Of a stretch of DNA of 64,000 bases, positions 41,210 to 50,272 are shown one piece after another (position 1 is the stretch's first letter; every line of letters starts with the position of its first letter). The notes beneath the pieces were generated by a model. It was not told the DNA's origin and searched no databases. It saw nothing but the letters and a program-made list of their open reading frames with translations. Origin of the DNA: Quadrisphaera sp. DSM 44207 (GTDB lineage: Bacteria; Actinomycetota; Actinomycetes; Actinomycetales; Quadrisphaeraceae); the NCBI RefSeq assembly GCF_900101335.1, contig NZ_FNKA01000004.1, forward strand, positions 179,560 to 243,559, given 5' to 3'. A program made the translations under genes and the position numbers.

Positions 41210-42607
41210 GTGACGTCCTCGACACCGCTCGCCGACGCCGGCGCGGCCCTGAGCCCCCTGGACGGCCGCTACCGGCCGGTCGTGGCGCCGCTGGTCGAGC
41301 ACCTGTCCGAGGCGGCCCTGAACCGCGAGCGGCTGCGCGTGGAGGTCGAGTGGCTCGTGCACCTGTGCGCCACGGGCGCCGTGCCGGGCGCGCGGGTCCT
41401 CGGCGCCGAGGAGGTGCAGCGCCTGCGCGGCCTCGTCGCGCGGTTCGGCCCGGACGACGTCGCGGAGCTGGCGGCGATCGAGCGCGAGACGGTGCACGAC
41501 GTCAAGGCGGTGGAGTACTACCTGCGCCGCCGCCTGGCCGGCACGCCGACGGCCGACGTCGCGGAGCTCGTGCACTTCTGCCTGACCAGCGAGGACGTCA
41601 ACAACCTCGCCCACGCCCTCATGCTGCGCGGCGGCGTGCAGCGGGTGTGGCTGCCCGCGGCGCGGGCGCTGCACGCCGACCTCGTCGCCATGGCCCGCGA
41701 GCACGCGCACCTGCCGATGCTGGCCCGCACGCACGGGCAGCCGGCCACCCCCACCACCCTCGGCAAGGAGCTCGCCGTCTTCGCGGCGCGCCTGGACCGG
41801 CAGCTGCGGCGGGTCGAGGGGGCCGAGCACCTGGGCAAGCTCAACGGCGCCACGGGCACCTACGCCGCCCACGCGGTCGCCGTCCCCGGCACCGACTGGC
41901 AGGAGGTCTCGCGCACCTTCGTCGAGGGCCTGGGGCTGACGTGGAACCCGCTGACCACGCAGATCGAGCCGCACGACTGGCAGGCCGAGCTCTACAGCGA
42001 CCTCGCGCGCGCCAACCGGGTGCTGCACGACCTGTGCACCGACACCTGGGCCTACATCTCCCTCGGCTACTTCGTGCAGGTGCGGGGCCAGGGCAGCGTC
42101 GGGTCGAGCACCATGCCGCACAAGGTCAACCCGATCCGCTTCGAGAACGCCGAGGCGAACCTCGAGGTCTCCACCGCCCTGCTCGACGTGCTGGCGGCCA
42201 CGCTCGTCACCTCCCGGCTGCAGCGGGACCTGTCCGACTCCTCGATGCAGCGCAACGCGGGCACCGCGATCGGGCACTCGCTCCTGGCCGTCGACAACAC
42301 CCGCCGCGGCCTGGCGGGCCTGGACGCCGACCCGGCGGCGCTCGCCGCGGACCTCGACGCGAACTGGGAGGTCCTCGGGGAGGCGGTGCAGTCGGTGATG
42401 CGGGCCGCGGCCGTGGCGGGGGCGCCCGGGATGGCGAACCCCTACGAGCGCCTCAAGGACCTCACGCGCGGCCGGCGCGTCGACGCCGAGGGCCTGCGCG
42501 CCTTCGTCACGGGCCTGGGCCTGCCGGACGACGCCGAGCGGCGGCTGCTGGCGCTGACCCCCGCCGGGTACACCGGCTACGCCGAGCGGCTGGTCGGGCA
42601 CCTGTGA
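41210..42607 (+). CDS. purB: Adenylosuccinate lyase
   Basis: A 465-residue enzyme cleaving fumarate from SAICAR and adenylosuccinate in purine synthesis. The start SPLDGRYRPVVAPLVEHLSEAAL is typical of the E. coli-type PurB. ARTHGQPATPTTLGKELAVFAARL, and the fumarase/lyase signature SSTMPHKVNPIRFENAEANL with its mobile catalytic Ser, are intact. QRDLSDSSMQRNAGTAIGHSLLA follows. GTG start. First gene of a three-gene overlapping unit. Confidence 0.97.
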   Translation: MTSSTPLADAGAALSPLDGRYRPVVAPLVEHLSEAALNRERLRVEVEWLVHLCATGAVPGARVLGAEEVQRLRGLVARFGPDDVAELAAIERETVHDVKAVEYYLRRRLAGTPTADVAELVHFCLTSEDVNNLAHALMLRGGVQRVWLPAARALHADLVAMAREHAHLPMLARTHGQPATPTTLGKELAVFAARLDRQLRRVEGAEHLGKLNGATGTYAAHAVAVPGTDWQEVSRTFVEGLGLTWNPLTTQIEPHDWQAELYSDLARANRVLHDLCTDTWAYISLGYFVQVRGQGSVGSSTMPHKVNPIRFENAEANLEVSTALLDVLAATLVTSRLQRDLSDSSMQRNAGTAIGHSLLAVDNTRRGLAGLDADPAALAADLDANWEVLGEAVQSVMRAAAVAGAPGMANPYERLKDLTRGRRVDAEGLRAFVTGLGLPDDAERRLLALTPAGYTGYAERLVGHL

Positions 42608-43164
42608 CGACGGGAGCGGAGCGGTACCGGGTCACGTTCGTGTGCACCGGGAACCTCTGCCGCTCCCCGATCGCGGAGGCGGTGGTGCGCGCGGCGGTCG
42701 AGCACGAGGGCCTGGCCGACCGCGTCGAGGTCGACTCGGCCGGCACGGACCCGTGGAGCGTGATGGGCGATCCCGCCGACTCGCGCGCGGTCGCCCTGCT
42801 CGAGCGCCACGGGTACGACGCGAGCACGCACGTGGCGCGGGTGCTCGACCGCTCGGCGATCCGCCGCACGGACCTCGTCGTCGCCATGGCGCGCAACCAC
42901 GAGGAGGTGCTGCGCGGCTGGGCCGGCGAGGACGACGACCCCGGGCGGATCCGGCTCATGCGCTCCTTCGACCCCGGAGCCGTCGCGAAGGACAAGCTCG
43001 ACGTCCTCGACCCCTTCTACGGCAAGAAGAAGGACTTCGAGCGGGTGCTGCGCCAGGTCGAGGCCGCCGTGCCGGGTCTGGTGGCCCACGTGCGCGACGG
43101 CCTGGCCGTGAAGGAGCGGACGGCGCAGGAGCGGACGGCGCAGGAGCGGGAGCGCCCGGCGTGA
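42604..43164 (+). CDS. Low-molecular-weight protein tyrosine phosphatase
   Basis: A 186-residue cytoplasmic phosphatase. The P-loop CTGNLCRSP (CX5R) lies near the N-terminus in RVTFVCTGNLCRSPIAEAVV; the general-acid Asp is in VLDPFYGKKKDFERV. The C-terminal tail carries a duplicated RTAQE pentapeptide. The GTG overlaps the purB stop by 4 bp. It may act on tyrosine kinases or on small phosphometabolites. Confidence 0.93.
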   Translation: MTTGAERYRVTFVCTGNLCRSPIAEAVVRAAVEHEGLADRVEVDSAGTDPWSVMGDPADSRAVALLERHGYDASTHVARVLDRSAIRRTDLVVAMARNHEEVLRGWAGEDDDPGRIRLMRSFDPGAVAKDKLDVLDPFYGKKKDFERVLRQVEAAVPGLVAHVRDGLAVKERTAQERTAQERERPA

Positions 43165-43952
43165 CCGCCGTGCGAGGACCGGCCAGCGCGCCCACCGCGC
43201 CGCTGGAGCCCGCCGCCCGCCGCCGCCTCGGCGCCGAGGTGCTCATCGTCCTGGGCCTGAGCATCGGCCAGTCGGCGGTCTACGCCGCGGTGCGCCTCGT
43301 CGCGATCGCGACGCAGGGCCCGGTCTCGGCTGCCACGGCCACGCTCAACGCCTCGCAGAGCGAGCGCCCCTACCTGGACCTGACGTACCAGCTGCTGACG
43401 ATCGCCTTCGACCTCGTGCCCGTCGCCCTGGCGCTGTTCCTGCTCGCCGAGCCCGGGCGCTCGGCGCTGCGGCGGATCGGGTTCGACGGGCGGCGCCCGC
43501 TGCGCGACCTCGGCACCGGCGTCGTCCTCGCCGCCGTCATCGGGCTGCCCGGCCTGGCGCTGTACTTCGCCGGGCGGGCGCTCGGGATCACCGCGGAGGT
43601 CGTCGCGTCGGGCCTGGGCGCGCACTGGTGGACCGTGCCGGTGCTGCTGCTCTCCGCCGCGCACAACGCCGTGCTGGAGGAGGTGGTCGTCGTCGGCTAC
43701 CTGCTCGAGCGGCTGCAGCGCCTGGGCTGGTCGGTGCCCGCGGTGGTGGTCGCCAGCTCGGTGCTGCGCGGCAGCTACCACCTGTACCAGGGGTACGGGC
43801 CCTTCGTCGGCAACGCGGTGATGGGCGTGGTGTTCGCGCTGTTCTACCTGCGGGTGCGGCGGGTGATGCCGCTGGTGGTGGCGCACACCCTCCTCGACGT
43901 CGTCGCCTTCGTCGGCTACGCGACCCTCGCCGACGAGCTCGGCCTGCGCTGA
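43161..43952 (+). CDS. CPBP-family membrane protein (Abi/CAAX-protease fold)
   Basis: A 263-residue membrane protein with about seven helices. The CPBP motifs are present in altered form: AVLEEVVVVGYLLERLQRLG (motif 1 EExxxR reads EEVVVVG, without the Arg), RGSYHLYQGYGPFVGNAVMG (motif 2 His) and VVAHTLLDVVAF (motif 3 HxxxD-like). Proteolysis of membrane substrates is the family activity, but the motif 1 change makes this uncertain. It is third in the purB unit with a 4-bp overlap. Confidence 0.85.
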   Translation: MTAVRGPASAPTAPLEPAARRRLGAEVLIVLGLSIGQSAVYAAVRLVAIATQGPVSAATATLNASQSERPYLDLTYQLLTIAFDLVPVALALFLLAEPGRSALRRIGFDGRRPLRDLGTGVVLAAVIGLPGLALYFAGRALGITAEVVASGLGAHWWTVPVLLLSAAHNAVLEEVVVVGYLLERLQRLGWSVPAVVVASSVLRGSYHLYQGYGPFVGNAVMGVVFALFYLRVRRVMPLVVAHTLLDVVAFVGYATLADELGLR

Positions 43953-43992
43953 CGGGGCTGCCGACGGGCCTGCTGACGGGGCTGCCGACGGG
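43949..43992. repeat. 20-bp direct repeat at the end of the CPBP gene
   Basis: CTGACGGGGCTGCCGACGGG occurs at 43949-43968 and again at 43973-43992. The first copy contains the CPBP stop codon; the block fills the gap between the two convergent genes. Confidence 0.75.
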
Positions 43993-44012
43993 CGAGCGCC
44001 GAGCCGCCGCGC

Positions 44013-45818
44013 TCAGACGAGCAGCTGCGTGGCCGCCAGCTCCCGGTACAGCGGGGAGGTCTCCAGCAGCTCCTCGTGGCGGCCGGCGGCGACCGAGCGC
44101 CCGGCCTCGACGACGACGATCTGGTCGGAGTCGACGACGGTGGACAGCCGGTGCGCGACGACGACGAGGGTGCTGCGGGTGGAGGCCTGCACCAGCGCCT
44201 CGCGCAGCAGCCGCTCGTTGCGCGCGTCGAGGCTGGCGGTGGGCTCGTCCAGCAGGAGCAGCTCGGGGCGCGCCAGCAGCGAGCGGGCGATCGCGAGGCG
44301 CTGGCGCTCCCCGCCGGAGAGCAGCACCCCGCCCTCGCCGACCGCGGCGTCCAGGCCCTGCGGGGAGCGGGAGACCAGGCCGGTGAGCCCGACGGCGGCC
44401 AGGACGGCGGCCACCTCGGCGTCGGCCGCGTCGGGAGCGGCCAGCAGCAGGTTCTCGCGCAGCGTGCCGGCGAGCACGGGCGCCTCCTGCTCGACGTAGC
44501 CCAGCCGCGCGCGCAGGGCGTCGCGGGGCAGGTGGCGCACGTCGACCCCGTCGAGGCGCACGGCGCCGGCGGTGGCGTCGTGGAAGCGCTCGACGAGGGC
44601 CAGCACGGTGGACTTGCCCGCGCCCGAGGGCCCCACCAGCGCGGTGCGGGTGCCGCGCGGCACCGCGAAGGAGACCTCCTCCAGCGCCCGCGTGCCGTCG
44701 GGGTAGGCGAAGGCGACGCGGTCCAGCTCCAGCAGCGGCGCGTCGCCCCGCGCGACCCGTGCGGCGGCGGGTGCGGGCGGGGCGTCGTCCTCCTCGACGG
44801 GCAGCACCAGCACCTCCTGCACCCGGGTCAGGGCCGCCAGGCCGGTCTGCAGCGTCGCGTACGTGCCGAGCAGCTGCCCCAGGGGCAGGACCAGGGCGAA
44901 GAGGAGCAGCACGAAGGAGACCAGCTCCGCGACGGACAGCGCGCCGCTGGCCACCCGGTACCCGCCGGTGCCGAGGACGGCGATGAACGCGCCCTGCACC
45001 GCGATCCCGACGATCGGGGAGATCGCCGCCCGCACCCGCGCCGCGCGCACCCCGGCGTCGCGGGCGGCGGCGGCGCTGCGCAGCACGGCGGCGGTCTCGC
45101 GCTCGGTGGCCCCGGAGGCGCGCACGGTGCGCACCGCGGACAGCGCCCGCCCGACCGCGGCCGACATGTCCCCCACCCGGCGCTGGGCCTGCAGGCCCAG
45201 CGCCCCGAGGCGGGAGCCGACCAGCACGCCGGCCGTGGCGCCGACGGCGACCGCGACCAGGGTCACGGCGAGCAGGACGACGTCGATCAGGCCCATGAGG
45301 ACCAGCGCGCCGAGACCGGTGAGCAGCTGGCTGGCGACCTCGAACAGCCCGGAGGTCACCACCGAGCGCAGCAGCGTGGTGTCGGAGCCGACGCGCGAGA
45401 GCAGGTCGCCGCTGGTGGCCCGGTCGTGCTCGGCGACCCGCAGCCGCAGCAGCCGCTCGACGAGGCTGCGGCGCACGCTGAGCACCACGCCCTCCCCGGA
45501 GCGCTCCAGCAGGTACTGCTGCACCGCGCCGACCAGGGAGCCGGCCAGCAGCACGGCCACCAGCGCGGTCACCACGGGCACCAGGGCCGTGCCCTGCTCC
45601 ACCGCGGTGATCACCCGGCCGACGAGCAGGGGCTGCGCCAGCGCGGTGACGGCCCCGAGCAGGGAGAGCAGCACCGCCGCGGCCAGGGCGGTGCGGTGGC
45701 GGCGCAGGTGCGGGGCCAGCAGCCGCAGCCCCGCCACCGGCCCCAGCGCGGCCTCCTCGCGCTCACCGGGGCGGCCGCGCCGGCGGGCGGAGCCGGGCGA
45801 GGGCCTCCCCCGGCTCAC
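44013..45818 (-). CDS. ABC exporter, fused permease-ATPase
   Basis: A 601-residue half-transporter. The six-helix exporter domain (~30-330) precedes the ATPase with Walker A GPSGAGKST, Q-loop YVEQEAPVLAG, signature LLSGGERQRLAIA, Walker B LLLLDEPTASLD and switch VVAHRLS. It most resembles lipid/drug exporters. Its GTG overlaps the HAD gene by 4 bp, placing it in an operon with lycopene cyclase; the cargo is unknown. Confidence 0.93.
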   Translation of the reverse strand: MSRGRPSPGSARRRGRPGEREEAALGPVAGLRLLAPHLRRHRTALAAAVLLSLLGAVTALAQPLLVGRVITAVEQGTALVPVVTALVAVLLAGSLVGAVQQYLLERSGEGVVLSVRRSLVERLLRLRVAEHDRATSGDLLSRVGSDTTLLRSVVTSGLFEVASQLLTGLGALVLMGLIDVVLLAVTLVAVAVGATAGVLVGSRLGALGLQAQRRVGDMSAAVGRALSAVRTVRASGATERETAAVLRSAAAARDAGVRAARVRAAISPIVGIAVQGAFIAVLGTGGYRVASGALSVAELVSFVLLLFALVLPLGQLLGTYATLQTGLAALTRVQEVLVLPVEEDDAPPAPAAARVARGDAPLLELDRVAFAYPDGTRALEEVSFAVPRGTRTALVGPSGAGKSTVLALVERFHDATAGAVRLDGVDVRHLPRDALRARLGYVEQEAPVLAGTLRENLLLAAPDAADAEVAAVLAAVGLTGLVSRSPQGLDAAVGEGGVLLSGGERQRLAIARSLLARPELLLLDEPTASLDARNERLLREALVQASTRSTLVVVAHRLSTVVDSDQIVVVEAGRSVAAGRHEELLETSPLYRELAATQLLV

Positions 45819-46504
45819 CGGGCGGTCAGCACCGCGGGCAGCTCGTCGACGCCGGAGACGACGGCGTCCGGGGCGGCGAAGACGGCGGGGTGGCCGGTGC
45901 CCGCGCGGTCCACGAACACCGTGCGCAGGCCCGCCCGGTGCGCCCCGTCGACGTCCCACGGGTGGACCGCGACGAGGACGGCGTCCGCGGGCTCGACCCC
46001 GAGCTGCCCGAGCGCGTGCCGGTACGCGGACGCCGCCGGCTTCCACGCCCCGCCCGGGGCGTCCTGCACCGACAGCAGGCGGTCGACCACCCCCTCGAGG
46101 CCCGCGGCGGCCAGCAGCTGGCGCGGCACCGCGGCGCCCCCGTTCGTCAGCGTCGCCAGGCGCAGCCCGCGCCCGGCCAGGGCCCGCAGCCCGCCGGGCA
46201 CGTCGGGGTGCAGCGGCAGCTCGCCCACGGCGGCGACCACGCGCTGCACCGCGTCGTCCAGGCGCTCGGGCGCCACCGCCTGCGCCAGCACGGTGCGCCC
46301 CACCGCCCGGGCGACGTCCGCGAACGGGGCGCTGGCGCCGGCGAGGGTGAGCGCGAACCCGTCGCGCAGCACCGCGGCGAACCACGTGGGCGCCAGGTGC
46401 CCCGGCGCCCCCACCCCCTCGAACGCGCCCGCCAGCGCGGAGGTGTCCGACAGGGTCTCGTTGACGTCGAACAGGACGGCGCGCACGGGCAGCGGGATCG
46501 TCAC
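45815..46504 (-). CDS. Haloacid dehalogenase-like hydrolase (type II family)
   Basis: A 229-residue HAD protein. Motif I is AVLFDVNETLSD (DxN rather than DxD, as in haloacid dehalogenases), motif II LATLTNGGAAV, motif III Lys in GAWKPAASAYRHALGQLG, and motif IV in VAVHPWDVDGAHRAGLRT. The DVNETL form favours 2-haloacid dehalogenase-type chemistry over phosphatase. The GTG overlaps the lycopene cyclase stop. Confidence 0.88.
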   Translation of the reverse strand: MTIPLPVRAVLFDVNETLSDTSALAGAFEGVGAPGHLAPTWFAAVLRDGFALTLAGASAPFADVARAVGRTVLAQAVAPERLDDAVQRVVAAVGELPLHPDVPGGLRALAGRGLRLATLTNGGAAVPRQLLAAAGLEGVVDRLLSVQDAPGGAWKPAASAYRHALGQLGVEPADAVLVAVHPWDVDGAHRAGLRTVFVDRAGTGHPAVFAAPDAVVSGVDELPAVLTAR

Positions 46505-47706
46505 CGCCCCATCGTGACCCGCCACGCGGCGTCGCGCGCGAGCGCCCGCAGCATCGGCCCGCGCGGCGCGGTGGCCATCAGCGCCAGCTCGGCGGCGGGC
46601 CCCGTGGTGCCGTCGAGGAAGCGCAGCACCCGCTCGGGCGGGTTGCGCGTGAACAGGCGCGGGAAGAACGAGGGCCCGTCCAGGGAGCCGTCGGCGAGGG
46701 CGCGCAGCACCAGCGCGTCCATCCACGCGTGGCGGCGGGGGTAGGGGCGCGGGGGCAGCACCGGGCGGCCGGCGAGCACCTGCGCGGCGACGGCGCGCGC
46801 CGAGCGCTGCAGAGCGCTGAAGGCGTAGCCGGTCGACGGGCGCACCGCGCCGCCGCCCGTGCCGATCCGCAGCACGCGCCGGCCGGCGCGGCGGGCGAAG
46901 GCGGCGTCGGTCATGGGGATCGCGCCCTGCTCGACGTGCTCGACCGCCTCCACCGGCGCGCCGCCCAGCGCGCGCGGGAGCAGCGCGCCCAGCGCCGCCT
47001 CGTACCCGGCGTCGTCGAGGACGGCCGGGGAGAACTCGGTGTGCTCCACCAGTGCGGTGCGCTCGTCGCTGGGCAGGCAGTACCCGAAGGCCAGGCCGAC
47101 GCGCGGCTGCGCGACGGCGAGGTCCATGAGGACCGCCCGCTGCGGGTCCAGCGCGGGCGCGCCCGTGCGCACGCGCACGCCGCGGAAGTGCTGCAGCAGC
47201 GCCGTGGCGCCCGCCCGCGCGGGCGGGGCCGGCCGCGAGTCCAGCACCCAGGACGCCGCGACGGCGCCGACGGCCGTGCTGACCACCGCGCGCGCCTGCG
47301 CGTCGACGACGGCCCCGGCCGGCGCCGGCACCCGCACGACGTCCAGGGCGCGGCGGCGGGCGGCGGCCGCGACGGCGTCGGCGACGAGGCCGTACCAGTC
47401 CTCGCTGCGCACCATGGCGTAGCGCAGGCGGCCCAGGTCGAGCACGTGCTCGACGCCGCCGGGGTCCACGACCGAGACCGCCCGCCACGACCGGTGCACC
47501 GCCGGGGCCAGCTCCCGGGCGGCGGGCGAGGCGGCGTCGTCCCAGGAGCACCAGGTGCGGTCCGCGGGGCGCTCGGCGAGGCGGTCGAGGGGGTCCACCA
47601 GCGCCACGCGCAGGCGGCGGCCCGCCGGGGCGGCGCGCGCCAGCTGGTGCAGCACCGCCAGGCCCGCGCCGCCCGCGCCGACGAGGGCGACGTCCACGGA
47701 CCGCAC
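46501..47706 (-). CDS. Lycopene cyclase (CrtY/CrtL family)
   Basis: A 401-residue flavin-dependent enzyme forming ionone rings on lycopene. The dinucleotide fold is DVALVGAGGAGLAVLHQL. RTWCSWDD, HFRGVRVRTGAPA, LAFGYCLPSDERTALVEHTEFSP and TGGGAVRPSTGYAFSALQR are characteristic. No other carotenoid gene (crtB, crtI, crtE) lies in the window. It heads an overlapping operon with the HAD hydrolase and the ABC exporter. GTG at 47706 is preferred; GTG at 47700 is possible. Confidence 0.92.
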   Translation of the reverse strand: MRSVDVALVGAGGAGLAVLHQLARAAPAGRRLRVALVDPLDRLAERPADRTWCSWDDAASPAARELAPAVHRSWRAVSVVDPGGVEHVLDLGRLRYAMVRSEDWYGLVADAVAAAARRRALDVVRVPAPAGAVVDAQARAVVSTAVGAVAASWVLDSRPAPPARAGATALLQHFRGVRVRTGAPALDPQRAVLMDLAVAQPRVGLAFGYCLPSDERTALVEHTEFSPAVLDDAGYEAALGALLPRALGGAPVEAVEHVEQGAIPMTDAAFARRAGRRVLRIGTGGGAVRPSTGYAFSALQRSARAVAAQVLAGRPVLPPRPYPRRHAWMDALVLRALADGSLDGPSFFPRLFTRNPPERVLRFLDGTTGPAAELALMATAPRGPMLRALARDAAWRVTMGR

Positions 47707-47733
47707 GCCCCGATCATGCGCCGCACCCGGCCA

Positions 47734-47769
47734 GCGGTGCACGCCGCGGTGCACGCGGCGGTGCACGCC
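47734..47769. repeat. 12-bp tandem repeat between divergent genes
   Basis: Three copies of GCGGTGCACGCC (one mismatch in the middle copy) at 47734-47745, 47746-47757 and 47758-47769, each containing the palindrome GTGCAC. They lie between the lycopene cyclase and GNAT starts, where both promoters must be. Confidence 0.75.
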
Positions 47770-47813
47770 GCGGCCACCTGCGGTCCACGGCCGCGACACC
47801 TGACGGGGCTACC

Positions 47814-48416
47814 GTGGTGCGGGTGACGACCCTCGTGACGACGGACCGCCTCGTGGTGCGCGACTGGGAGCCGGAGGACGCGGCCGCGGCCCTGGCGGTC
47901 TACGGCGACGCCCGCGTGGCGCGGTGGCTGGCGCCCGCGGCCGAGCCGGTGCCCGACGCCGGCGCCATGCGCGCGCTGCTGGAGCGCTGGCGCGCCGAGC
48001 AGGCGCGCGAGGGCGGCGACCTCGACCGGTTCGTCGGCCGCTGGGCGCTCGCGCGCCGCGAGGACGGCGCCGTCGTCGGCAGCCTCGTGCTGCGCACCAT
48101 GCCGCCGCACGACGAGGACCTGGAGATCGCCTGGCAGGTCGCCCCCGAGCACTGGGGCGAGGGCTACGCGACCGAGGGGACGGCGGCGCTGGCCCGGTGG
48201 GCCTTCGCGCACTCGGCCGCGGAGCTGTTCGCCGTCATCCGTCCCGGCAACGAGGTCTCCGAGCACATCGCGCGCCGCCTCGGCATGGAGTGGGTGGGCG
48301 AGACCGAGAAGTACTACGACCTCGCCCTGCGCGTGTACCGGCTGCGCCCGAGCGACCTGCTGGCCGACGCCACCGCCGACGCCACCGCCGGCCGGGCGCG
48401 GCCGCAGCGCTCCTGA
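47814..48416 (+). CDS. GNAT acetyltransferase (RimJ/RimL type)
   Basis: A 200-residue protein of the RimJ/RimL-like GNAT group: TDRLVVRDWEPEDAAAALAVYGD at the start, ALARREDGAVVGSLVLR, LEIAWQVAPEHWGEGYATEGTAALARWAF (motif A, WGxGYAxE) and VIRPGNEVSEHIARRLGM. Probably acetylates a protein N-terminus or a small amine. Start GTG 47814 has GACGGGG upstream; GTG 47823 is possible. Confidence 0.9.
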   Translation: MVRVTTLVTTDRLVVRDWEPEDAAAALAVYGDARVARWLAPAAEPVPDAGAMRALLERWRAEQAREGGDLDRFVGRWALARREDGAVVGSLVLRTMPPHDEDLEIAWQVAPEHWGEGYATEGTAALARWAFAHSAAELFAVIRPGNEVSEHIARRLGMEWVGETEKYYDLALRVYRLRPSDLLADATADATAGRARPQRS

Positions 48417-48435
48417 CCCGCCGCCGGCGCGCCGC

Positions 48436-49770
48436 TCAGCGGCGGGACGCCCGCGCCGCGCGCCGCTCCTGGCGCAGGCGGGCGAGGACCTCGCGCACGG
48501 GCGGGACGACGACGCCCTCGGCGGCCATGCGGCGGCGCACGAGGCGGCGGGTGACCAGGATCCCGACCACGCCGACCGCCCACACCGGGTACTGCACGGC
48601 CAGGGCCAGGCGGAAGTCCGCAAGGGCGTAGGCCCCGCCGGGCCCGTCGGCCGTCAGGTCGAGGACGATGCCGACGGCCAGCACGACGACGAGCGAGGCG
48701 GCGAACCCGCCGATGTTGACGATGCCCGTGGCGGTGCCCAGGCGCACCTGCGGGTTGAAGGTGCGCGCGAAGTCGAAGCCGACCATCGAGCCGGGCCCGC
48801 CGGTGGCCAGGGCCAGCACGAGCACCACGAGCAGCCACAGCGGCGCCCGGCCCGGCCACGCCAGCACCGCCGTCCACGCGGTGGCGTTGACGGCGACGAT
48901 GGTGAGCACCAGCCAGGAGCGGCGCAGCGGGTGGCGCTGGACGAGGACGCCGAGGAAGGGCCCGCACACCAGGCCCGCGAGCACGAACAGGGTGACCAGG
49001 GCGCTGGCCCGCGCGGGCGGCAGGCCCTGCGCGGAGACGAGGAACGGGAAGCCCCACATCAGCGCGAAGACCGTGCCGGGGAACTGGGTGGAGAAGTGCG
49101 ACCACAGCCCCAGCCGGGTGCCCGGGTGCAGCCACGAGCGGGCGAGGTCCTCCCCCACCCGCTGCCAGGACAGCGGGGGTCCCGTGAGCAGGGGCACGCC
49201 GGGCGCGTCGCGCAGCACCGCCCACGCGAGCGCGGCCGCGACGACGCCGAGGGCTGCGGCGGCGCCGAACGCCGCCGTCCAGCCGGCCGCGCCGAGCAGG
49301 GCGACGAGGGGGACGGCGGAGAGCACCTGGCCCGCCTGGCCCACCAGCCCGGTCATCTGGGTGACGATCGGTGCCCGCGCGGGCGGGAACCACGCGGGCA
49401 CCAGGCGCAGGACGCTGACGAAGGTCAGGGCGTCGCCGGCGCCGACCAGCACCCGGCCCAGCACGGCCACGGGCACGGTCTCCCCGAGCGCCAGCACGAG
49501 CTGCCCGAGCGCCATGACGAGCGCCCCGGTGGTGACCAGGCGCCGCGAGCCGAACCGGTCGAGCGCCAGGCCCGCGGGCACCTGCAGCCCGGCGTAGACC
49601 AGCAGCTGCAGCACCGTGAACGCCGACAGCGCGCTGGCGCCGGCGTCGAAGCGCTCCGCGGCCTCCAGGCCCGCCACGCCGAAGGACGTGCGCTGCAGCA
49701 CCGCGACGACGTAGGCGGCCACGCCCGCGCCCCACACCGCCCAGGCGCGCCACGCCCCCCGCACCCGCAC
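48436..49770 (-). CDS. MFS transporter
   Basis: A 444-residue, 12-helix major facilitator. VPAGLALDRFGSRRLVTTGALVMALGQLVLAL is the loop 2-3 motif; RVLVGAGDALTFVSVLRLVPAWFPPARAPIVTQMTGLVGQAGQVLSAVPL is typical of oxalate/nitrate/hexuronate-like MFS groups. The substrate cannot be assigned. It is a single gene, convergent with the GNAT gene. Confidence 0.9.
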   Translation of the reverse strand: MRVRGAWRAWAVWGAGVAAYVVAVLQRTSFGVAGLEAAERFDAGASALSAFTVLQLLVYAGLQVPAGLALDRFGSRRLVTTGALVMALGQLVLALGETVPVAVLGRVLVGAGDALTFVSVLRLVPAWFPPARAPIVTQMTGLVGQAGQVLSAVPLVALLGAAGWTAAFGAAAALGVVAAALAWAVLRDAPGVPLLTGPPLSWQRVGEDLARSWLHPGTRLGLWSHFSTQFPGTVFALMWGFPFLVSAQGLPPARASALVTLFVLAGLVCGPFLGVLVQRHPLRRSWLVLTIVAVNATAWTAVLAWPGRAPLWLLVVLVLALATGGPGSMVGFDFARTFNPQVRLGTATGIVNIGGFAASLVVVLAVGIVLDLTADGPGGAYALADFRLALAVQYPVWAVGVVGILVTRRLVRRRMAAEGVVVPPVREVLARLRQERRAARASRR

Positions 49771-49813
49771 CCGGCCATTCTGCCGAGGGCGGGCGGCGCC
49801 CCGGGGGTGGGGC

Positions 49814-50200
49814 TCAGACGGCGAGCTCGAACCAGACGACCTTACCGAGGTCGTCGTCGGCCACGCCCCAGCGCGTGGCCACCATGTCGACGATCGCGAG
49901 GCCGCGGCCGTCGAGGGCGGCGGCGTCGAGCTCCTGCACGCGCGGGCGGCGGGAGTTGTCGTCGCCGACCTCGACCCTCAGGCACCGCGGGCTCGCGCAC
50001 ACGCTCAGGCGCACCTCGCTGCGGCCGTGGATGACCGCGTTGGTGACGACCTCGCTGACGAGCAGCTCGGCGCTGTCCGCGGCGTCGCCCCTGACGCCGG
50101 CCGCGCGGCACTCCTCGGCGAGCAGGCGGCGGGCGCGCCCCGCCGCCGTCAGGTCGCACGGCAGCACCGCCAGCAGCGGGGCCTCGGGGAGGGATGACAT
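49814..50200 (-). CDS. RsbW-like ATP-binding protein (HATPase_c)
   Basis: A 128-residue single-domain GHKL ATPase. N box AELLVSEVVTNAVIHGRS, G1 box LRVEVGDDNSRRP and G2 box DGRGLAIVDMVATRWGV are present. Such small proteins act as anti-sigma kinases or partners of PP2C phosphatases in actinobacteria; no anti-anti-sigma or sigma gene is adjacent. The ATG follows GGGGAGGG. Confidence 0.9.
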   Translation of the reverse strand: MSSLPEAPLLAVLPCDLTAAGRARRLLAEECRAAGVRGDAADSAELLVSEVVTNAVIHGRSEVRLSVCASPRCLRVEVGDDNSRRPRVQELDAAALDGRGLAIVDMVATRWGVADDDLGKVVWFELAV

Positions 50201-50272
50201 GGCCGGACCAGTGTCGCCGTGATCGTGGAGGTGTCAACCACCCCGGTGCGGATGTCGCGGTGCCCGGGCGGG

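Noticed and set aside
44013..47706. A complete carotenoid biosynthesis cluster
   Set aside because: Only lycopene cyclase is present; no phytoene synthase, desaturase or GGPP synthase is found in the window.
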